A DNA stretch of 64,000 bases, taken from the NCBI RefSeq assembly GCF_009002475.1, contig NZ_AP019860.1:5904501-5968500 (forward strand), read 5' to 3'. The notes beneath the pieces were generated by a model. It did not search any database. It had not been told where the DNA came from and worked only from the letters and a program-made list of their open reading frames with translations. This DNA is from Candidatus Uabimicrobium amorphum (GTDB lineage Bacteria > Planctomycetota > Uabimicrobiia > Uabimicrobiales > Uabimicrobiaceae). Positions 16,557-24,751 of this stretch are shown one piece after another (the first letter of the stretch is position 1; the number at the start of each line of letters is the position of its first letter). The position numbers were made by a program, and so were the translations under genes.

Positions 16557-18095
16557 ATGACGAAAAAAGTAGTGAAACGTCAGTCCTTACAAAATATAGA
16601 AGACAGAACTTCCTATATGGGCTGTACATTCTATATCGAAAAAAAAATAGACAAAATCTTGCATAGTGATTTTACAAACTGTAGTTTTCGCAGCGAGGAA
16701 CTTTATATTATTTCTATGCATGGTTGTACTTTTGCCAGTTGTAATTTTACGAAATTAACAATAGAGGCGTTGAACAATTGCACATTCAAAGACGGATATA
16801 TAGACCATCTCTCCCTAAGTGGACCCTCTTATTTTGATTTTTTAGAAAATGTGAATGTCCACAACATTTGCCTACGAAATATCCAAAAACTTCCAGCAGA
16901 TATCACTAAGTTTTCTCAGTTGAAAACATTAGATATTGCCGAAAACCGTCGCCTTTCTAAATTGCCAAAAAATATCCACCGTCTGCCGTTGTCGTTTCTC
17001 GACATTTCGCAAACGCTCATCAAAATTCAATCCACGGAAAATTTTTTACCCAATTGCCGCATCCGCAAGCACATGATCTATTCCGCGTACATACAGAAAC
17101 GGCTACAATATAAGAATCCTTCGTGGAGTATCATTGATTCGATCGCCACAGACGCGGAAAAAAAAATATGGGCGGTGAGCAAAAATAAAATCTTACGCAC
17201 CACACGGCTCGTCTATTGGCAAGATGAAAATTGGCAGGTCTACCCAAATGTTAAAAGAGTTTCGCATTTTAGAACGCTACAAGATGGAACACTGTATGCG
17301 GTAGGGGAAAAATGTTGGAGATGGAAAAACAGTGGATGGGAAATATTTCCCATACCTTTTGTTGTCGAAGATTTGTGGGGGCCATCACACGACGAAATTT
17401 ATGCTTATAACAAAGACCACGTTTACTATTTTGATGGCAAAAATTGGCGTGAAGTTTCCGCACTAGAGGAACACTGTTATGTCGAATGGATATGCGAGGG
17501 ATTGTTACACGACGACATTGTGCTTGGTGGACGACAAGTCATTCAAGATGGTATGTTTCATGAAATACAGAAACAAAGCGTTATGTTAAATGATGTGTAC
17601 AATGGGATGCAAAGCGGTGAGTTAAGAGCCAACATATTTCATGTAACCGGTCGTAAAGATAAATGGTCTTTGCATGAATATAATTATCGCGTAAGCAAAG
17701 TAAAAAAAGTCCATTACGTGGGACCTAAAATGGTCACACTGGAGATGGACAATCAAAGTCTTATCGAAAATGGCGTGATGTTTTTTTCTCATGATACCTA
17801 TCGTTCGCTATACCTAAACGCCCGATCGAAAATAACCAAAAAGGACAAGTCCTGTGTACTATGCCGCGTGGCACTATGGAAAGAATTACCACTCATTATA
17901 ATGAAAAGCTCTGCCAATGCTATTTTTTGGGTTGTGTGGTGCAAAGACATTTATGAACTACAAGTGTCCGCCAAAATTATTCGCATAGATTTTTTGAAAC
18001 CACACATCTTTGTCGTCACCAAAGATGATGTCTATCGCTATGATTTATATGACATATTGGTAAAAGATACGCCATTTCGCAAGTTAGATCGGTGA
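16557..18095 (+). CDS. GCTF-domain protein with short LRR and beta-propeller-like region
   Basis: The protein has 512 residues. Residues 8-90 carry the Cys/Phe-rich domain shared by six proteins in this window: S-Y-M-G-C-T-F-Y-I, then D-F-T-N-C-S-F-R, C-T-F-A-S-C-N-F and N-N-C-T-F-K. The C-x-F-x-x-C-x-F spacing of five fits a pentapeptide-type beta-helix. Two or three LRR-like units follow (L-P-A-D-I-T-K-F-S-Q-L-K-T-L-D-I). From about 185 on the sequence is beta-rich, with propeller-like elements such as Y-Y-F-D-G-K-N-W-R-E-V. It has no signal peptide. Ribosome-binding site GGAGG is strong. It seems to stand alone between a terminator-like hairpin and a convergent terminator. The function is unknown. 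Confidence 0.8.
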   Translation: MTKKVVKRQSLQNIEDRTSYMGCTFYIEKKIDKILHSDFTNCSFRSEELYIISMHGCTFASCNFTKLTIEALNNCTFKDGYIDHLSLSGPSYFDFLENVNVHNICLRNIQKLPADITKFSQLKTLDIAENRRLSKLPKNIHRLPLSFLDISQTLIKIQSTENFLPNCRIRKHMIYSAYIQKRLQYKNPSWSIIDSIATDAEKKIWAVSKNKILRTTRLVYWQDENWQVYPNVKRVSHFRTLQDGTLYAVGEKCWRWKNSGWEIFPIPFVVEDLWGPSHDEIYAYNKDHVYYFDGKNWREVSALEEHCYVEWICEGLLHDDIVLGGRQVIQDGMFHEIQKQSVMLNDVYNGMQSGELRANIFHVTGRKDKWSLHEYNYRVSKVKKVHYVGPKMVTLEMDNQSLIENGVMFFSHDTYRSLYLNARSKITKKDKSCVLCRVALWKELPLIIMKSSANAIFWVVWCKDIYELQVSAKIIRIDFLKPHIFVVTKDDVYRYDLYDILVKDTPFRKLDR

Positions 18096-18116
18096 AATGC
18101 GATAGAAAATACCCTG

Positions 18117-18158
18117 TTTCTAAAACTATGCATGAACTTTTACACATAGTTTTAGAAA
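18117..18158. terminator. Bidirectional terminator hairpin between convergent genes
   Basis: A perfect 14-bp stem (TTTCTAAAACTATG / CATAGTTTTAGAAA) with a 14-nt loop lies between the stop at 18095 (+) and the stop at 18178 (-). Confidence 0.6.
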
Positions 18159-18177
18159 ACACGATTATTCTAGCGTA

Positions 18178-18963
18178 TTATTTCTTCTGTTGTTGTTTCA
18201 TTACGCGGTGTAAAATGCGTCGCGCAATGTTTTGTACCATCTCAATTTGTTTGTTGCTGAGCTTAATTTCACCACGGAGAAACTTGGCAACACCAAGATC
18301 CATTTCGTATTTTTCCCCCTCGGATTTCATTTCGTGAACTGTACGCAATATGCCGCGCATTGCCCCTTCCATTTGCTCATTGGTAACCCCAGCATCTCCA
18401 AGCGACTTTTTGATGTTGCCCATTTCTTGCATCGAAACTCCCAAGCGTTTGTAGTGATGGATGATTTCATGATGTTTGTTGTCTTGTTTGTTGATTTCTT
18501 TCCACTTTTCCCAAGCTTGTTGTTCTGTCATTTCGCCTTTCGCTACTGCGGCCTTGAGTTTCTCACTGATTTCTGCTTTTTCGATACCGTGCCACAGTTC
18601 CTGGGCCCACTTTTCGCGCACTACACCCTTGGCAACGGCCATCTTGAGTTTGGGAGCGAGTTCGTGTTCTTTAAAATGCTGCCACTTTTCCCAAGCCTCT
18701 TTTTCACTGATTTCACCCTTCATTGCCGCAGCTTTGATTTTTTTACCGACACTATCAATCCATGCACCAATTTTTTCTTCGGCGTTGTGATGCTTGTCGC
18801 TAGCCATTTCTCGAAGCGTTTTCATCATCGCCGCGGCTTGGTCCAAAGAGAGATGACCTTCGGCAACTGCCTCGCCCAGTTTTCTTTCGACAGCATCAAA
18901 ATTTTGTGTATATGTCCACGTTGTAAACAAGATGATAACGACTATTAATTTACCTATATTCAT
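18178..18963 (-). CDS. Secreted helical-repeat protein
   Basis: The start is set at 18963 because AAAGGAA precedes that ATG and it opens a signal peptide (M-N-I-G-K-L-I-V-V-I-I-L-F), giving 261 residues; the frame continues upstream but only into the FadE gene end. The mature protein is highly helical and contains at least four related units of about 35-40 residues: A-V-A-E-G-H-L-S-L-D-Q-A-A, A-A-M-K-G-E-I-S-E-K-E-A-W-E-K-W, A-V-A-K-G-V-V-R-E-K-W and A-V-A-K-G-E-M-T-E-Q-Q-A-W-E-K-W. I do not recognise a named family. It lies 35 bp after the acyl-CoA dehydrogenase gene and is probably co-transcribed with it. Its role is unknown. Confidence 0.78.
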   Translation of the reverse strand: MNIGKLIVVIILFTTWTYTQNFDAVERKLGEAVAEGHLSLDQAAAMMKTLREMASDKHHNAEEKIGAWIDSVGKKIKAAAMKGEISEKEAWEKWQHFKEHELAPKLKMAVAKGVVREKWAQELWHGIEKAEISEKLKAAVAKGEMTEQQAWEKWKEINKQDNKHHEIIHHYKRLGVSMQEMGNIKKSLGDAGVTNEQMEGAMRGILRTVHEMKSEGEKYEMDLGVAKFLRGEIKLSNKQIEMVQNIARRILHRVMKQQQKK

Positions 18964-18998
18964 TTTAGATTCCTTTCCATAAATTGAGTGGAAAATTT

Positions 18999-21203
18999 TT
19001 AAAACGTCAATTCTTCCCAACTAAAATCATCTACGCGAATGATGTTATCTCTAGCGTTTTCCAAATTACGCAGTAAAGTAGATTCTTCCTTGGAAATAAC
19101 ACCTTCACTCACCGCCGTTTCAATATTTTGTATCAAAGGTTGCTTTTGCAATTCTCCTTTTTTGACCGCTTGGTTGATCTTGCGCAAAGTAGGTGCGGCC
19201 TCTTTCACTAACAGCAGGGTTTTTTCCAAATCGGCAAGAGGCTCGTTTTCTACGTAGTCAGGTTTGTATGCAAAGGTTAGATTGTCACGTTGTTCTCCGG
19301 GATTTTGGGGGATTTGCGCAACTTGATTGCTTAGTAAATCACGCGGCGCTTTGCCAAGTGGGTTAATGCGTAGACAAAACAGTTGAAATTTGCCGTACAG
19401 ACCGCCAATGATCGGCACCTTGATGTTGTCGTAAATTCCAGCAAATGCTTGCTGAATTTGCCACAGTGCATACTCCATACACCACTCCACAACAACTAGG
19501 TCGCTTTTGTTGTCTCCTTCTTCATGATAACGACGCAGAACACATGTCCCGATGTACATCCAGGAGAGAATATCACTAAAGCGTCCGGCGAGGTTACCTT
19601 TCTTTTTTAATTGGCTACCCATCGAAATGGCCGCAACATCGGTTAAAGCGGCAAACTTCAGGGAAGCCCACTTTAATTTTTGGTAGTAGCGACGCGTTTT
19701 ATTCCATTTGGGGGCGCGGAGAAAGTATCCTCTTGTGGTGCCTACCAGTAAGTGCATGACGGTATTTTTTGCCATAAAAAAAGAATGCGCGGCGAGGAGG
19801 GCAACAAATTTTCCGCCTTTTTCTTGTTGCAGCGCCTGAACTTGTCGATATAGATATGGATGGCAGCGAATGGTTCCCTGCCCAAAGATAATTAGTGTGC
19901 GCGTTAGAATATTTGCCCCTTCGACAGTGATGGCAATAGGTGCTGCTAAATACCCTTGGGCAATGGGGTTGTTGGGGCCAAGGCAAATGGCTTTTCCTGC
20001 CATGATATCCATCCCCTCGCCGATGGCCTCACGTCCTAGTTCGGTAAGGGAGTATTTGACAATGGCAGAGACAACCGATGGGTTGTGACCGTTGTCAATT
20101 GCTCCGCAGGTAAAAACGCGCGTTGCTTCCATCAAATAGCAAAAGCCAGCCATTTTCGCCAAAGGCTCGCGTATTCCTTCCATTTTGCCAATGGGTATCG
20201 AGAATTGTTCGCGGATCATCGAGTAGGCCGCGACACCACGTGTGGCCACATGTACTCCTGCTGTCGCAAAGCCCGGGAGTGAAATTCCGCGTCCGGCGGA
20301 AAGCGCTTCCATCAACATTCCCCAGCCTTTTCCCACATACTCACTACCACCGATGACATTTTCGAGGGGAACGACGACGTCTTTGCCACGTGTTGGTCCG
20401 TTGGGAAAACCGTTGTTTAGTGGATCGTGATAACGACCGATTTCCACTCCCTCTGTTTTTGCGTCTACCAAAATGCAGGTAATACCAATATCTTCACCTT
20501 TGCCTAAAATATTTTCGGGATCTCTTAGATAAAAAGCCAAACCAATCAATGTGGCGATGGGGGCAAGAGTAATATAGCGTTTGCTCCAATTGATGCGCAC
20601 ATATATTTTGTCGTCTTCGCCCTTAAATACAACGCCCTCTGATCTCAGTGATCCCGCGTCTGACCCTGCTTTTTCTTCGGTGAGAGCAAAACATGGAATG
20701 TCTTCGCCTTTGGCAAGACGTGGTAAGTAGTATTCTTTTTGTTCTTTTGTACCGTATTTGGCCAATAACTCGCTAGGACCCACAGAATTGGGTATCATTA
20801 CCGTGACATTTAAATTCATCGAACGCACACCTAGTTTACCAAATATAGTGCTACAGGCCAGCGCACTAAAATGATGTCCGCCATATTCCTTAGGGATGAC
20901 AAGTCCAAAAAAACGGTGTTCTCGTAAATAGTCCCACACCTCTTGTGGTAATTTTTTTTGCTTGCGTATTTCGTACTCGTTGACCATTTTACAGACTTCA
21001 CTCACCGGACCATCGATAAACTCCTTCTCCTCTTTCGACAACTGCGGATAGGGTTCTTGCAGTATTTTTTTGAAATTTACTCTTCCACTGAATAAGTCGC
21101 CATCAATCCACACACTACCCGCTTCTAGAGCGGCGCGTTCCGTATCGGAAATTTTTGGCAATAAGTTATTTCTTTTGATAAAACGAATCATCCATCCAAA
21201 CAT
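18999..21203 (-). CDS. fadE: Acyl-CoA dehydrogenase, FadE type
   Basis: This FAD enzyme catalyses the first step of fatty-acid beta-oxidation, acyl-CoA to trans-2-enoyl-CoA. At 734 residues it has the long FadE layout rather than the 380-residue form. The core has C-F-A-L-T-E-E-K-A-G-S-D-A-G-S (flavin/substrate motif), R-G-I-S-L-P-G-F-A and Q-F-S-I-P-I-G-K-M-E-G-I. The C-terminal extension has P-L-G-K-A-P-R-D-L-L and R-D-N-L-T, as in FadE (DUF1974-type region). Strong ribosome-binding site GGAGG. It is transcribed divergently from the 21363 gene and is followed by the helical-repeat protein gene. No FadR-type operator was recognised. Confidence 0.93.
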   Translation of the reverse strand: MFGWMIRFIKRNNLLPKISDTERAALEAGSVWIDGDLFSGRVNFKKILQEPYPQLSKEEKEFIDGPVSEVCKMVNEYEIRKQKKLPQEVWDYLREHRFFGLVIPKEYGGHHFSALACSTIFGKLGVRSMNLNVTVMIPNSVGPSELLAKYGTKEQKEYYLPRLAKGEDIPCFALTEEKAGSDAGSLRSEGVVFKGEDDKIYVRINWSKRYITLAPIATLIGLAFYLRDPENILGKGEDIGITCILVDAKTEGVEIGRYHDPLNNGFPNGPTRGKDVVVPLENVIGGSEYVGKGWGMLMEALSAGRGISLPGFATAGVHVATRGVAAYSMIREQFSIPIGKMEGIREPLAKMAGFCYLMEATRVFTCGAIDNGHNPSVVSAIVKYSLTELGREAIGEGMDIMAGKAICLGPNNPIAQGYLAAPIAITVEGANILTRTLIIFGQGTIRCHPYLYRQVQALQQEKGGKFVALLAAHSFFMAKNTVMHLLVGTTRGYFLRAPKWNKTRRYYQKLKWASLKFAALTDVAAISMGSQLKKKGNLAGRFSDILSWMYIGTCVLRRYHEEGDNKSDLVVVEWCMEYALWQIQQAFAGIYDNIKVPIIGGLYGKFQLFCLRINPLGKAPRDLLSNQVAQIPQNPGEQRDNLTFAYKPDYVENEPLADLEKTLLLVKEAAPTLRKINQAVKKGELQKQPLIQNIETAVSEGVISKEESTLLRNLENARDNIIRVDDFSWEELTF

Positions 21204-21362
21204 CGCACTTCCTCCAACAAAAGCTTTTTATATAAGAGATATTATTATAGAATAATAATTGTTGTACGACACTCATTATTTGTTTTATTCCGAATATGTT
21301 ACGACATTTGCTTTGTTTATGGTTAACGTAAAAAATGACGGAAAATTTTAGGAGATCTTACA

Positions 21363-22691
21363 ATGTCTGCAAAACGTGCCATTATCATGGGAGCTGCGGG
21401 ACGCGACTTTCATAACTTCAATACTTTTTTTCGCAACAATAGCGATTACCACGTTGTGGCGTTTACCGCGACACAAATTCCCAACATTGATGACAAGGTA
21501 TATCCGCACATTCTTGCCGGAGAATTGTATCCGCAAGGTATTCCCATACTATCCGAAAACGATCTTGTCGATATCATCGCCAAAGAAAAAATAGATGTCG
21601 TGGTATTTGCTTACAGTGATGTGTCACACAAAGAGATCATGCATAAAGCCTCTATGGTGTTGGCTGTGGGAGCAGACTTTTGGCTACTTGGTGCAGAAAG
21701 TACCATGCTAAAATCTCAAAAACCCGTCATTTCAGTTTGTGCAACGCGAACTGGTTGTGGAAAGTCACAAACCGCACGTAAAATAACACAAATACTGAGT
21801 GCCAAGGGCAAAAAAGTCGCCGCCATTCGCCATCCGATGCCATACGGAGAACTCTCGAAACAAATCGTGCAAAAGTTTTCGTGTTTAGAAGACTTAAAAA
21901 AACACCAGTGCACCATCGAGGAAATGGAAGAGTATGAACCATATATTGCGATGGGAAGCTATATCTACGCAGGTATAGACTATGAGGCGATTGTTCGCGA
22001 AGCCGAAAAAGACGCGGATATCATTTTGTGGGATGGTGGCAACAATGACATACCATTTTATCAACCAGATCTAGAAATTGTGGTGGTCGATCCATTGCGA
22101 CCAGGACACGAAGTAGAGTATTACCCCGGAGAGGTCAATCTACGCCGTGCTGATTATGTGATCATCAATAAGATCGACAGTGCAAATTACGAGGATGTTG
22201 TTCAGTTACGCCACAACATTATTGCGGTGAATTCACAAGCAACGCTTATCGAGGCGGCATCTCCTTTGACGGTAGAGAATTACAAGCAAATTAATGGTAA
22301 GAGAGTCGTGGTGATCGAAGACGGACCTACTCTCACACATGGGGAAATGAAATACGGTGCCGGAGTTTACGCTGCGAAAAAATATCGCGCAAAACAAATT
22401 CTCGATCCACGTCCATTTGTCGAAGGGGAAATGGCAGAAATTTTTGCGAAACATCCGCACATCGAGAATTCCATACCGGCGATGGGTTACAGTGAAAAAC
22501 AATTGCGCGATTTAGAAACAACCGTCAATCGCATGGATTGCGACCTGGTGATTATTGGTACGCCCATTGATCTTAGTCGTGTTATTAAAATTGAAAAGCC
22601 TTGCGTGCGCGTACAATACGACTTGCAAGAGATTGGTACGCCGAATTTGGAAACGATATTAGAGGACTTTTTGGCCAAAAAATCAGTTTGA
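21363..22691 (+). CDS. COG2403-type P-loop protein, cyclic-2,3-diphosphoglycerate-synthetase-like
   Basis: The 442 residues match the group of predicted GTPases related to archaeal cyclic 2,3-diphosphoglycerate synthetase. The N terminus has R-A-I-I-M-G-A-A-G-R-D-F-H-N-F-N in a Rossmann-type fold. The central P-loop is C-A-T-R-T-G-C-G-K-S-Q-T-A (about 122-134), followed by I-R-H-P-M-P-Y-G and I-L-W-D-G-G-N-N-D. These are strong family signatures. In bacteria the role is not settled, so I name the group and not a reaction. Ribosome-binding site AGGAG precedes the ATG. It is divergent from fadE and 19 bp upstream of the 22711 gene. Confidence 0.85.
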   Translation: MSAKRAIIMGAAGRDFHNFNTFFRNNSDYHVVAFTATQIPNIDDKVYPHILAGELYPQGIPILSENDLVDIIAKEKIDVVVFAYSDVSHKEIMHKASMVLAVGADFWLLGAESTMLKSQKPVISVCATRTGCGKSQTARKITQILSAKGKKVAAIRHPMPYGELSKQIVQKFSCLEDLKKHQCTIEEMEEYEPYIAMGSYIYAGIDYEAIVREAEKDADIILWDGGNNDIPFYQPDLEIVVVDPLRPGHEVEYYPGEVNLRRADYVIINKIDSANYEDVVQLRHNIIAVNSQATLIEAASPLTVENYKQINGKRVVVIEDGPTLTHGEMKYGAGVYAAKKYRAKQILDPRPFVEGEMAEIFAKHPHIENSIPAMGYSEKQLRDLETTVNRMDCDLVIIGTPIDLSRVIKIEKPCVRVQYDLQEIGTPNLETILEDFLAKKSV

Positions 22692-22710
22692 AATAAGTGG
22701 ACGCAAAAGA

Positions 22711-23745
22711 ATGGAAACTACGAATAGAACGAAAAATTTTGTTTTGTACTGTGGAGGAGAGAATCTGCTTCTTCAGGAGGAATTTTGGTTTCCTATTGAC
22801 GATGAGTACTATTTCGAAGCTTTTCCGCTGGAGCCGGAAGATTTGCTCGAAGAGAGCGATGTTATTTCTCTTCGTTTACTGTGTGAACTCTGGGGGAAAG
22901 ATTACGACAATGCCTTTGCATTCGATGACATTGCTCAATGTGCAAATGGTGGTTTGTTGCCATATGCTATGACAGAGGAGGATCTTTGTTTTGACGAAGG
23001 TTACGAATACATTGTTTATCTTCCCCAAGAATATACGATTCAAATAAACTTTCATGACCAACTGCAATGTTTTCTGACACATCCTAGTTTTCCTAAAAAA
23101 ATAGAGTTGTATTGCGCGGGAGATATGGAGTTTTTGTGGCCAGCTTTTCGTTGGCAAGAAGTGCAAAACATCATCAGATGTGCTCGTTATTTTTCGCATG
23201 TAAATGGAAACTTGAATCGTATATTTTTGCTTTTGCTGAAAATGACATCTACTTGTAAAGAAGAAGCACAAGAACTGCGTCAAGTAACGCGGCAATTGTG
23301 TCTTGATATCGGTTTGTTTGAAAGGCCCACACTTGATACAACCGTTGCGAAACTTACGCCTCTTTCGCGATTAAAATGGCGGAAACATCCGCAGTATGGA
23401 TGGTTGAACAATTGTAGTGGAAGTATGCGCAATCTCGAATGTAGTTTTGTGGATCGTTTATGGGAGAAGGAAAAACTTTTTGGTGCCCTTAGAGAGTTCT
23501 TTTGTGTGATGGAGAATTATGAACATAAACCATGTGTAATGAGTGGTCATGATTATCGGGAAGTCCACCAACAACTACAGAGTCTTTGTGCCGAAGAAAA
23601 GTATCTTTTGCATTTGCGATATATCATGTTTTTTACTTACGAGGAAATGGGTGACTTACTACAAGAGAAACCTTTTACTATTTACGAGCACATTCAGAAA
23701 ATCATTGCCAAAATAAAACGCCACTTGCCTTTACATGGCCAATAA
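22711..23745 (+). CDS. Unknown protein with sigma-region-4-like C-terminal helix-turn-helix
   Basis: The protein has 344 residues and I recognise no family over the full length. The first 230 residues are acidic and aromatic-rich, with several Cys and no membrane segment. The last 60 residues (L-C-A-E-E-K-Y-L-L-H-L-R-Y, F-T-Y-E-E-M-G-D-L-L, then T-I-Y-E-H-I-Q-K-I-I-A-K-I-K) have the spacing of sigma-70 region 4, where a helix is followed by Y-E-E-I-A-x-x-L and a recognition helix. Region 2 is not visible, so a complete sigma factor is unlikely; a regulator with a borrowed domain is possible. It has no clear ribosome-binding site and follows the COG2403 gene by 19 bp. Confidence 0.65.
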   Translation: METTNRTKNFVLYCGGENLLLQEEFWFPIDDEYYFEAFPLEPEDLLEESDVISLRLLCELWGKDYDNAFAFDDIAQCANGGLLPYAMTEEDLCFDEGYEYIVYLPQEYTIQINFHDQLQCFLTHPSFPKKIELYCAGDMEFLWPAFRWQEVQNIIRCARYFSHVNGNLNRIFLLLLKMTSTCKEEAQELRQVTRQLCLDIGLFERPTLDTTVAKLTPLSRLKWRKHPQYGWLNNCSGSMRNLECSFVDRLWEKEKLFGALREFFCVMENYEHKPCVMSGHDYREVHQQLQSLCAEEKYLLHLRYIMFFTYEEMGDLLQEKPFTIYEHIQKIIAKIKRHLPLHGQ

Positions 23746-23777
23746 AAAAGGACACGCTTAACAGAGGAAGCGTGTCC
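23743..23777 (-). terminator. Strong intrinsic terminator for the 23807-24250 gene
   Basis: A perfect 10-bp stem GGACACGCTT / AAGCGTGTCC (23750-23777) with an 8-nt loop is followed, read on the minus strand, by a T tract. It may also act on the convergent plus-strand transcript ending at 23745. Confidence 0.8.
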
Positions 23778-23806
23778 TAAATACATACATCTGTCTTTAA
23801 CGTTGG

Positions 23807-24250
23807 TTACCTCAGAATACTATCGTAATCACCTTCGCCATCAATGGCGAGTTCACCTCTATTTTTTCCACGCTTTTTCTCAAAAAGACTTTTGGGACGA
23901 ATGATGAAACGATCTTTTAAGCCACCGAGTTTACGTAATCTCTTGGCACTGACACGTACAACCACTTTGGACCAGCGATGCTCCTCTTTTAAAAGCTTAT
24001 GTAAGGCGGCGATTTGTCTTGGTCCAAGCACGATACGGATATTTCCTCTTCTCTTTACTTTGGCGCGTGCATTTGCGGTGCGGTACTGAATAGGAGTCAT
24101 GCGAATACAAACGAATTCTTGGTTTTTCTTATTTTTCTTGATAAAAACAACACGTAATTTTTCTTTCGGATTGCGATTTCGTCTATCGCGGTCGGCAAAA
24201 CAAGGTAGGGAAAAACACATTACGAGTAAGACAATAATAAATTTTTGCAT
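23807..24250 (-). CDS. Small basic secreted protein
   Basis: The start is placed at 24250, where AGAGAGG precedes the ATG and a signal peptide (M-Q-K-F-I-I-V-L-L-V-M-C-F-S-L-P-C-F-A) begins; the longer upstream frame has no coding character. The mature part, about 128 residues, is very rich in Lys and Arg with K-K-N-K-K-N and R-G-K-N-R-G runs, and ends acidic (D-G-E-G-D-Y-D). No domain was recognised. It ends in a strong terminator. Its function is unknown. Confidence 0.6.
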   Translation of the reverse strand: MQKFIIVLLVMCFSLPCFADRDRRNRNPKEKLRVVFIKKNKKNQEFVCIRMTPIQYRTANARAKVKRRGNIRIVLGPRQIAALHKLLKEEHRWSKVVVRVSAKRLRKLGGLKDRFIIRPKSLFEKKRGKNRGELAIDGEGDYDSILR

Positions 24251-24751
24251 GTTTGACCTCTCTTTGCATCGAATAGGAATTTTGATGGCATGATGATGGT
24301 CTGTAACGAGTATCGAAATTTTTCGTTGAGATGTGGGTTTGTCGGAAGAGCCATACAAAACATAGACAAAAGTTATACACTTTACGTCTAGTAATAAAAT
24401 AGATAAGATATGATATCGTAGCAGTTTGCACAAGGTGAAACAAGGGAATTTTGCATGTGAGTAGGTGTCAAGTGTCACTTTGTTGATTTTTATAGTTTTA
24501 ACGCAACAGGTGGCCATTTTTACCGTTTTCTAAAATTTCTAAATTCGGCCCATAAATATGCCTGTTTAGCTCAAAATGTACCGCACTTTTACATTTTGAT
24601 GTATGAAAAAGAATTTGCAGTGAAAAAACTTAAAATAAGATTTACTTATGGCAACTATAAAGCTTATTGCATTTTATTATAATGAACTTTCGGTTATTAT
24701 GAACGTAACAATTTAGTAGTATCTTCAAATTATAATTGAAAGGTCAGAGAC
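24251..24751. other. AT-rich intergenic region
   Basis: These 501 bp separate divergent genes starting at 24250 (-) and 24752 (+). I see no gene, tRNA or repeat in them. Several TATAAT-like hexamers occur (for example near 24678), but none has a good -35 partner at proper spacing. Confidence 0.5.

Noticed and set aside
18232..18948. 238-residue plus-strand frame over the helical-repeat gene
   Set aside because: It is the antisense shadow of a repeat-rich gene with a signal peptide and good ribosome-binding site, and is full of Phe/Cys in a pattern due to the reverse complement.
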